Part shown: positions 56,109 to 64,000 of the stretch, in pieces
Layout: every line of letters starts with the position of its first letter
Numbering within the stretch: the stretch's first letter is position 1
From: Cynocephalus volans
Taxonomy: Eukaryota > Chordata > Mammalia > Dermoptera > Cynocephalidae
Reading direction: 5' to 3'
DNA: 64,000 bases
Assembly: GCF_027409185.1 (NCBI RefSeq)
Contig: NC_084468.1
Location: 100,068,001-100,132,000, forward strand
Notes under the pieces: model-generated
The model's input: the letters and a program-made list of their open reading frames with translations, nothing else
Told to the model about the DNA's origin: nothing
Database searches by the model: none
Made by a program: the position numbers and the translations under genes

Positions 56109-56745
56109 GTTGGGGTGAAGAAAGCTGCCACCCCAAAATATGGTACTTTGACATGCTGGAATAAAGAAGCAGCTTCAAGGTCTGTCTGACCTGCCCCTCT
56201 CACCTCCTCATCTCTCAATTCTCTGTCACTCTCCAAAGCACAGGGTGAAGCAGTTCTCTTATCTGCCTAAAGTTCCGACCCATCAAAAATGATGACAATT
56301 ACCTCTGGTCCTTTCCCTGAGTTTTCATTAACTCATAACATAGGAAGAAAGACGAGTCTGTCATCACACCTGGACCAACTTTTGACACAGATCATTGTCT
56401 TCTATTTTGGTCCCATTTAATATTTTGAATAAAATTATTTACCAGTCATTATCTGCTCTTCAGGCCAAATAGTCATTGTTTTAGGCTTTGTGTGTTCTCT
56501 AGGACCATTGCATTCCCCTAAGAATCATTTACTCCTACACCCGTATCTCCCCTTTTCCTATGGAGATGGGTATATAAGCTCTATATCTCAAAGGAAAATT
56601 GAGACATTACTCTCTTGTGATTCCCCCATGCTTTGTTCCCTCCCAGCTCATTAATAATAAAATTTGTTTTGCCTTTTCTTTATATTGATCTAAATTTGCC
56701 AGTTATTTTTATTAATGAACCTTCGGGGGTGAAGAGGAAGTTAAT
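56109..56745 (+). mobile_element. ERVL-type solo LTR
   Basis: Opens TGTTGGGGTGAAG, with 'gctggaataaagaagcagc', 'cttatctgcctaaagttccg', TATATAA (56571-56577), 'gagacattactctcttgtga' and AATAAA (56656-56661), ending near 'gggggtgaagaggaag'. Promoter and polyadenylation motifs are in the correct order. No flanking duplication was resolved. Confidence 0.65.
56571..56577 (+). promoter_or_regulatory. TATA box of the ERVL-type LTR
   Basis: TATATAA about 85 bases upstream of the AATAAA, a normal LTR arrangement. Confidence 0.5.
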
Positions 56746-56749
56746 TCAT

Positions 56750-58735
56750 AATTAAGTGATTTATGTCTCAAAGAGTGAAAATCTGATTTAAGAAATTTAA
56801 AAATATGTTTAAAAACAATCATTGTAATTTTAATAAGCTTTCAATAAATTAATGTGTTATGTTTGATTATAATTTCACAAACTTGTGAAATCGAATACAT
56901 AAATAGTTTATTTTTATTTGCCATAGTTATGTTCTATAATGTTACCACAAATAGGTTTTCTTTGCTAACCATATCAATGATCATTTGTACTATTACCCTG
57001 AAAGAATTTATGGGTCACTCACACAAAGCAGTTGTTAAATGTGCTTTAATATATAGGGATACTTCTGCTATACATACCTACCAATCACACTCTTACATAT
57101 CTACCATCACATGATTATTTTGCAAATTACAAGAATTGTGCAAATCTGAAATTGAAACAATAACAACAATACTTTATTAGTCCAGGTGACTTTTAACTAT
57201 TTAAACATAACTCATTTAGAAGAGTACTTTTTTCTCTCTAATTAACATAAACTGGAAAGTCAAAAAGTATAATTATCCAAGCCTTTATTTCAAGAGGTAT
57301 CATTATTTTTTAAATCACATTAGATTAGAAAATACTTCCATTTGGGAACAAAGTTCTAAAATTGTATATAGTAAAGTTCTGAAGTGAAAAAAAGAGTAAA
57401 GCTTTAGGTATAATTTTTAAAATAGTATTATCATCTATTAATAGCATATCACAGTTTAGAATGTTATATTAATTATAGATCATTTTGCTTATGAATGTAT
57501 GAAAAATGTTCTTTAGTCACCTAAATTATACATGTAATTATACATGTTGATAAACCACACATGTACAATTTAGTTTGTGCATTACTTGTGTATAATTTGT
57601 ATAAACATATATATATATATATAAAATTCAGGCTGGTTTCTATTATCACAAGGCCTCTTGTGCATTATGCTCCCAGACCATAGTAGGCATGTGTTGAGGC
57701 TCAAAGTAATGTAAACATTAACATACTTAAAATATGTGTACATTCTCTATAAACATATATAAAAACAAAAAGTACCAAGTAGTAAATTAGTTAGCTTAAG
57801 AATATCTATATAACTACTTATTTTATCCATTTATGTAGATAAATTATTAGTTGATTATAAAAAGTTCAAATTATCAGTAGTCATCCATATGTAAAATATA
57901 TTACACCCCTACCCCCCAGCTACTCACCTCAATGCCTAAAATTTAATATTTATGATTGAGGTTTACAGGTCCTAACAACTAGCTTTTTGCTACTCCCCAT
58001 AAAACACAAACAAAAACCTCTATTTGTCTCTCTTTTCAATACTGAATGACGACTGAGGTATTCACACCAACATTTATGCAATAAGGCCACATGTTCTGAA
58101 ATTAATCTTTCTTATGGGTGATTCATTTCAGTCATTTTAACTGTAAGTGTCAAGGTCTGAATGGTGCCTAGGGAAGGGATTTCTACCAAATGGGAAATTA
58201 AGCACTATTTGCAAGTGCCAGAGATTTTCCCAGGAATATCTGTTGTGAATTGAAATTCTGCAGTCAGAGACCAGATTTCAAATGCAGGGGAAAACAGACG
58301 AGAGAGGACAGGCAAATAATTCTCCTTGACAAACACTTAACTAGCATCTTAATGGGGTATCCACATTCCTGAGAAGAAGTTGTGCTGAAGCATGTTCTAT
58401 CCTATAAGGGCAAGGAAGTAGAGTCTCTTTTTTCTTTTATAAGAGTATCTGGGTTCTTTTTCTGCAATAGCAACTAAATGCACAAGTAGTATTTAGATAT
58501 CCTGGCTGATGAATCCCCTTTGCTGCTCAACAGACACTGGAATCATTAGAAATAACTGTCAGGGTAAGTGGAGAATTAAGTGAAGTAAACCTATTGGGAA
58601 GGGTTTGTTATTACTGTTTTAGACCTACATTTTCCTTGTCCTTTTTAATATTTTCCTTGTCCTGCCACTTGTGTGTTATCCTAAATGAATAACAACTTCA
58701 CCTCACTAAGAAAATTGAAGCAATCAGAAGAGCCT
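56750..58735. other. unassigned intergenic sequence
   Basis: Very AT-rich; a short (TA)n run at 57607-57623. No gene is seen. Confidence 0.4.
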
Positions 58736-58739
58736 CTGC

Positions 58740-60760
58740 AGTCCCTACCACCGTATCTACCTACCTACCTGTGTATGTCCCTATACTCTAGCTTCTCTCC
58801 TTTTTCTATGAAAGAACTCTTTACACATCTAGCTTAGGGTCATCCCATCTCCTATCTCTCACTCAAGGTCATTGCTTCAGCAATTATCTTTTTCTGTCTC
58901 GCATCATTGATTTTTCCTTCACTGAGGCATCATACTATCAGCATACAAACATACTGTTATTTCTACTGTCTTAAAGAACAAAAAGACTCCCCCCAAAACC
59001 TCTTCTGTTTCAACTCTATCTTCTATCTCCTGCACCAATTGTCTCCTAATAATTGAAGCAAAACTACTTGAAAAGGTTATTTATACTCCTTGTATCTCCA
59101 AATGTCCTCATCCTAGTCTCTCTTGAACATACTTTCATTTCTTTTTTTTTGGCCCCACGGCTCCATCACAGCTATTCTTATCAAGGTTACAATAACCTCC
59201 ACATTGTTAAATCTTGTAGTCTTTTCTCAACGCTCAGCTTTCTTGACCTGTCAGTAGCAATTAACACAATTAGAGTTCTCTCTCTCTGGGACACCACATT
59301 CACCTGGTTTTGCCTTCTCAGTCCCTTTGTTGGTTTCCCCTTTTCTCTCCGGCCTCTTTTCTCTGTCTTCACTTGTTACCCTGGTGACCTTATCCAGTCC
59401 CATTGTTCAAAATACCATCTACAGTCCCTTGGTATCCATGGGGGATTGGTTCCAGGACCTCCCTTGGATACACAAATCCATGGATGCTCAAGTCCCTGCT
59501 ATAAAAAGGTGTAGTATTTGCACATAACACATGCACATCCTTCTGTACAGTTTAAATCATCTCTAGATTACTTATAATACATAACACAATGTAAAAGCTA
59601 TGTAAATAGTTGTTACAGTGTATTGTTTAGTGAGTAAAGACAAGGAAAAAAGTCTGTATGTGTTCAGTATAGACGCAAGTTCTTTTTCCTGACTACTTTC
59701 CGTCCGCAGTCACTTGAATCCACAGATGCGGAATCCACGGATACCAAGGGCCAGCTGTATATGCTGATGGCTCTCAAATTAATATCTCCATCTTAAGCCT
59801 CTCCCCTGAATTTCAGGCCATCTGCCTACTTAGCATCTTCATCTGAATGTTTAAGAAGCATCTCAGACTTAATATTACCACACTTATTACCTAATATTTC
59901 CCCCCAAAAAACTGTCTTCCTGCAGTTTTCCCCATCAAAATTTATGGTAACTTCCTATCTTCAGTTGGAAAGGCCAGAAAGCTTGGTATTATCTTTGATT
60001 CCTCTCAGTCCCTTTCACCCCATATCTGAGGCAAATTCTGCTGACTACCATCAAAATATATCCATGAATTAATCACTCCTCATCACCATTCCTACCACCA
60101 CCATCGTCTAATCACCCATTTTGTGACTGTGTTATTCTAGTAGTCTCCCTTCCTTCTAACTTTTACCCCCATCACACCTTAAGCCCTTCGGTTTATTCTC
60201 AAGAAAGCATCCAGGGATATTGTCAGAAAATAAGTCCCATCATGTCATTTCAAAGCTGAAAAGCTAATAACGTCTTCTCATTTCAGTTGGAGCAAATGCC
60301 AAATTCTTTAATATGACCTACAAGACCTCGTATGACCCTCGCCTCCTTTCTATAACCTCTTCTACTGCTATTTCTCCCTCGTTCATTCTTCTTCAGCTAC
60401 TCTGGTCTTCTCACTATTACTTTAAGCATCCTCCTGCAACAGAGCCTTTGCTCTTGGTGTTATCTGCCTATGAGGCCCTTTGCTGAGATGTCCACGTGGT
60501 CAGCTTCTGTACTTCATTCAAGTTTCTGATCTAGAGTCACCTGCTCAAGAAAACTTAGAGTGACCGTGCTATCTAAGCCTTTAATATTCCTTAACCCCTC
60601 CTTCTGAATGCCCTATTCTCCCTTGCTGTTCTGTTTTTCTCCCATATGTTTACCACTATATTTACTTATTTATCTCCGGTATTGTCTGACTCCTTCACAG
60701 GATTTTCTTTTTGTTTCCTACAATGCCTGAAACATTGTAGCCACTAGGTAAATGTTTTCA
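58740..60760 (+). mobile_element. long L2 LINE relic (ORF2 C-terminal half and 3' region)
   Basis: CT-rich sense-strand L2 blocks follow in order: 'cttgacctgtcagtagcaatt', 'gggacaccacattcacctgg', 'gctgatggctctcaaattaa' (after the nested MITE), 'ccatctgcctacttagcatc', 'gcttggtattatctttgattc', 'atgacctacaagacctcgtatg', 'gagcctttgctcttggtgtta' and the 3' end 'gtagccactaggtaaatg'. It is colinear with L2 ORF2 and 3' UTR over about 1.7 kb once the MITE is removed, which is long for this ancient family. The frame at 59053-59514 is a by-product. Confidence 0.8.
59422..59757. mobile_element. Tigger-class MITE nested in L2
   Basis: Left terminus CAGTCCCTTGGTATCCATGG and right terminus (reverse complement CAGCTGGCCCTTGGTATCC) are inverted repeats. 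TA flanks both ends (59420-59421 and 59758-59759). The interior 'ctagattacttataatac' and 'gtaaatagttgttacagtgta' is typical of the family. The L2 sequence resumes on the far side ('atgctgatggctc'). Confidence 0.85.
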
Positions 60761-60774
60761 TTTTTATTTTTATG

Positions 60775-60868
60775 TTTCATTTTGGCAGTTGGCTGATATG
60801 GGGATCCAAACCCTTGACCTTGGTGTTGTAACACTGTGCTCTAACAAACTGAGCTAACCAGCCAGCTC
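60775..60868 (-). mobile_element. tRNA-Ile-derived SINE (CYN-like), minus strand
   Basis: The reverse complement begins 'gagctggctggttagctcag' and has box B (GGTTTGGATCC opposite 60802-60812). T-rich sequence at 60757-60780 is the tail. It inserted at the 3' end of the L2 copy. The duplication is not clear. Confidence 0.75.
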
Positions 60869-62280
60869 CCCTGCCTTTATTTTTTCTTGATAATCAACTA
60901 ATGTTTGTTCCTGCTACTTATTGGTTTTGTGCATGTGATAAAGAGAATGACAGCTCAGTCCATCAGCAGAGTGGTGTTTACCATCAGGTAAGCTTGCTTG
61001 CTCATGTTCTCTAAATCAGAACCCTGGGTTCATGTAAATAAAAACGTTGTTATATCCTGGTTGCAGTATTAAGATTAATTAGATGAATCATGGCAATTGA
61101 TAATAGCCTTGTTATATACGGGTAGAATTAATTGTTACCAAAAGAAATCTGACTATACTTTTAGACATTTTCATACTTAAATACCATGTGACCATACTAA
61201 GGGTTAATGTTATGACCTTGATTCAGTTAGCCTGTGTGACCAAAAGGTGAACATATTGAACATAATTCGGGTATCTTTATAAAGAATGGTTTCACTAAAA
61301 AGGAGAAGCTTATCAGTTATCTTAGAGCATTGTAATGTGGTTATTTTATACAATAAAAGTTACCTAATCTTGCCTGAGACTGGCTGCATTTAGCTCCCTT
61401 GGATCTTCGTCCAGTGTAATCCTTCTACCTATTTATAACCATATTTTCTATCTCCTCTCTTCCACCCATATTAAGGGTCCCAGAGGTATTTTCCTCCTTT
61501 CTTTTATCACCTCATCCAGGCCTCACACTGGAGAATATCTCTTTATCTTCCAAAGCAGACAGTGGCCTAATTAGTTTTTACTTTGTTCACATTTGTCCTA
61601 ACACTGTACCTGCTCATGACCCGAGCATTATCTGCAGTTAGACAGAGTCGAGTTGAAAGTTCTGTTCTTCCTGTAGCCTGTTTTAATAGTCCCACTCAAC
61701 ATGTCTTGCTTTGGAGATTAAAAATTTAAGTATTGTCTTATAAATGAAAAGGACTTGGTAGCTTATAGAGTATTTGATAATGCATATCCTCAACTAAGAA
61801 TAACCAATGAAAACAATTATAATAATTGTGATTTTAATTACAATATTTAATGTTAAATCACTAGGGACATAGTTGAGAGCAGGAAGCTAAAGCTCACATT
61901 AACTTGGTCTTAAACAATGATATGCTTTTAGCTTCCATCTCAGTTACTTATATGTCCATGTTAAATTTCACAGTCTTTAGAAAGTTTAGCAGAGTGGCCT
62001 TTACTCCATTCATATTTGGTCTAAATCTAAACCTTCTTTGTAAAGCTGCACAAGTTACAAAGCCAATGTAGACAGTGCTAAAATATAAGTAAATGGTTAA
62101 TTATAAGGTACTAAGTAAAATGTCAAATAAAAAGATATTTAAAAAACATTTTAATAATTTGATTATTAGAATATAATATTCTAAATTTTCATTTATAAAC
62201 CTACTCTGTGAAAAATAACTATGAAGTTTTCATGCATAGTTATGGCTTTCCTAATTGTAAGTGAGAATCTCAGAATTCCG
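60869..62280. other. unassigned intergenic sequence
   Basis: 'atacaataaaagttacctaatc' near 61348, followed by a GC-richer 70 bases, could be an LTR 3' end, but nothing upstream confirms it. No gene is seen. Confidence 0.35.
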
Positions 62281-62284
62281 AAAC

Positions 62285-62792
62285 TGGATCAGCTTCCTAT
62301 TGTTGCTGTAACAAATTTCCAAAAGCATATTGATTTGAAACAACACAAATGTATTATTATCTTACAATTCTGTAGGTCAAAATTCTGATAGATCTCACTG
62401 GGCTAAAATCAACATGTTGGCAGAGCTGAGTTCCCTTCTGAAGGCTCTAAGGGAGAATTTGTTTCCTTGCCTTTTCTAGAAGTTACCCACATTCTTTGGT
62501 TCATGCCCTTCCTCCCTCTTCAAAACCAGCCATGGCAGGTTCCTCTCAAATCACATCACCCTGACCTTGCTTTATCAAATAACTTTCTTTGACTTTCTTC
62601 TACCTCCTCCTCCAACTTTTATGGATGCTTATGAGTACACCCAGACATTGAGTACACCCAGATATTCCAAGATAATCTGATTAGCAACCTTAATTCTCTT
62701 TTCCATGTAACTTAACAAATTCAAAGTTTCCAGGAACTAGTACAAGGTCATCTTTGGAAGGACATTATTCTGCCTACCACAAATATTATTTT
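62285..62792 (-). mobile_element. MLT1-type solo LTR, minus strand
   Basis: Plus-strand start 'ctggatcagcttcctattgttg' and end 'cattattctgcctaccaca' are the reverse of the MLT1 3' and 5' ends. Between lie 'gattagcaaccttaattctc' and 'ccatgtaacttaacaaattc'. A small duplication ('gagtacacccagayatt') occurs at about 62632-62665. Confidence 0.75.
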
Positions 62793-62859
62793 CACCAAAT
62801 TGATTATGAATTAATGGATACCCAAAACGCACACAGGAAATAGAGAGGAAATGAGCATT

Positions 62860-62995
62860 AAACTATAAAATAGGTAACATTATATGCATTTTCCAGATGA
62901 GGCAATGCAGACTCCAAGAGGTAATGTCATTTGCCCAATCATTGAACCCATTTGGACTCAGATCTGTAGTCTGTACTTTTTCTGTTAATTACACT
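62860..62995 (+). repeat. MIR SINE fragment
   Basis: 'cattttccagatgaggcaatg', 'agaggtaatgtcatttgccc' and 'ggactcagatctgtagtctg' follow the MIR consensus order in plus orientation. Confidence 0.65.
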
Positions 62996-63685
62996 ACACT
63001 ACATAGAATTTGTTGCCTATTGAATATGTTCTGGAGATACATTGGTTAACTTATTTACTTAAAATTGCCCTTGACTTCATAGGCATTCATGATTTCATAT
63101 ACTAGTAGTAATAATTCTTTCTTTTTGGTTAATCTCAGTGATGTCAATGGATCTAAGAAGGTTTTTGCTAAAAAAAAGCCCCCACAGATTAAATCTTAGT
63201 GTTTTATATAAGGTATACTTATAACATTTTAATTATGTCGCATTTATTCTGGGAACTGTGTATGAAAGAATACAAAATACCCCTTGAGATCTTTGTTGTA
63301 CTAAGAGTTAATGTGCTCTCTTGTTTGTCTAGGGTTAACTTTAATCATCAAGTTAACACAGACATTTTGGAGATCTCACTTGCTGATACTAAGAAGCAGG
63401 CACTTATTTGCATAATGCATCCTGCCAAGTTCAAGTGAGTACAATAGCATAATAGAATGCAATGTAGTGAAATAAGAGAATGGAGAAATTCAAAAGAACA
63501 AATCTTGTCAGGAACAAACTTTGTCAGTACTCAAAGGAAACAATATTTTTTATATATAGTTCTCATAATTGTTTATGGTACTTTAAAAAAATCACTGAAG
63601 ATTCTGTAATGAGCCTCTGCAGTTTTATAAACAAATGGCATGTCTCATATATAAACCAATCTTATTGTATCTGAAGTAAATTTAA
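62996..63685. other. unassigned intergenic sequence
   Basis: Short plus-strand frames (63199-63438 and 63480-63674) have no family character. Confidence 0.4.
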
Positions 63686-63689
63686 CCCC

Positions 63690-63768
63690 AATGTCCTAGC
63701 AGAAATTTAGGACACTGCATTGTGTATTGTAGGCACTCTATAAATATTCATTGAATTAATAAGTGAAG
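63690..63768 (+). repeat. L2 3' terminus
   Basis: 'gtaggcactctataaatattc' and 'attgaattaataagtgaag' match the L2 3' end (size-class, 'ggcgctcaataaat', 'ttgttgaatgaatg'). Confidence 0.6.
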
Positions 63769-64000
63769 ATTAATACCTCAAGATATGTACCTCAAGATTA
63801 ATATCTCAAAATATGAGTCTGAGCAAGCAGGCATTTATTTAAGTACGGCTAACATCTGGATAAGAAGGTTATGTAAAATGAGGTTAACTAGAGAGACAGA
63901 TGAGAAGGGGATAGCCTTTCAAATCAGAAATGGAAGACAGGGCTCAGGCATCTGGTAAGCTCTGTACTCCAGGATCTGCTGTGCCACTCAACAGTCGTGT

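Noticed and set aside
59053..59514. 153-codon plus-strand frame
   Set aside because: It runs through an L2 relic into a nested Tigger MITE. The reading frame is accidental.

Overview
This looks like nuclear DNA of a placental mammal, AT-rich and almost entirely intergenic. I see no multi-exon gene, CpG island, tRNA, rRNA or bacterial-type gene. Mammal-wide repeats (MIR, L2, MLT1- and MST-type MaLR LTRs, Tigger-type DNA transposons, L1) are spread along the window. The lineage-specific SINEs (9801-9912, 23421-23517, about 60775-60868 and a dimer-like one at 40741-40876) have a tRNA-Ile-like head. As I recall, such a head is typical of the CYN SINEs of colugos (Dermoptera). The young L1 3' ends fit the same lineage. 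I favour a colugo such as Galeopterus with moderate confidence; the assignment rests on memory of repeat families and not on a search.

The one protein-coding candidate is a retrocopy of KIAA1191 (putative monooxygenase p33MONOX). It has an uninterrupted 301-codon frame at 7245-8150. The whole insertion (about 6281-8778) is a twin-primed, 5'-inverted L1-mediated insertion on the minus strand. From left to right it contains a target-site duplication, a decayed A-tail now read as (ATTT)15, the distal 3' UTR in antisense, the inversion junction, then 5' UTR, CDS and proximal 3' UTR in sense, and the second target-site duplication. An 18-bp stretch of 3' UTR is present in both arms, in opposite orientation.

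The second notable object is a composite retrotransposon at 31129-32521 (minus strand). It consists of an 80-bp GC-rich VNTR (about 8.7 copies), an L1-type 3' UTR, and about 155 bp of Tigger-like sequence that looks like a 3' transduction. A perfect 16-bp target-site duplication bounds it. Its layout resembles the primate SVA and LAVA composites.

Layout: 1-6.2 kb holds old LTR/MIR/L2 relics in unassigned sequence; 6.3-8.8 kb the KIAA1191 retrocopy; 9.6-13 kb a SINE and doubly nested MLT1/MST LTRs; 15.4-16.1 kb a class I LTR; 16.5-24.1 kb mostly antisense L1 relics with an LTR, an L1 3' end and a SINE inserted; 24.2 kb a solo LTR; 24.7-30.5 kb mostly unassigned; 30.5-32.5 kb L1 tails and the VNTR composite; 33-36.5 kb a decayed class III-like retrovirus with a nested MST LTR; 37.3-40.2 kb a deleted retrovirus of the same LTR family as the 24.2-kb solo LTR; 40.7 kb a SINE; 41-44.7 kb L1, MLT1 and LTR relics; 45.4-47.8 kb a deleted class I retrovirus with a small in-place inversion; 47.9-49.8 kb two LTRs, one split by a recent L1 fragment; 50.5-51.1 kb nested Tigger elements; 55.5 and 56.1 kb MST and ERVL-type LTRs; 58.7-60.8 kb a long L2 copy split by a Tigger MITE and followed by a SINE; 62.3-63.8 kb MLT1, MIR and L2. 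The elements do not form a pathway: the window records layered insertions, with one retained host-derived reading frame.
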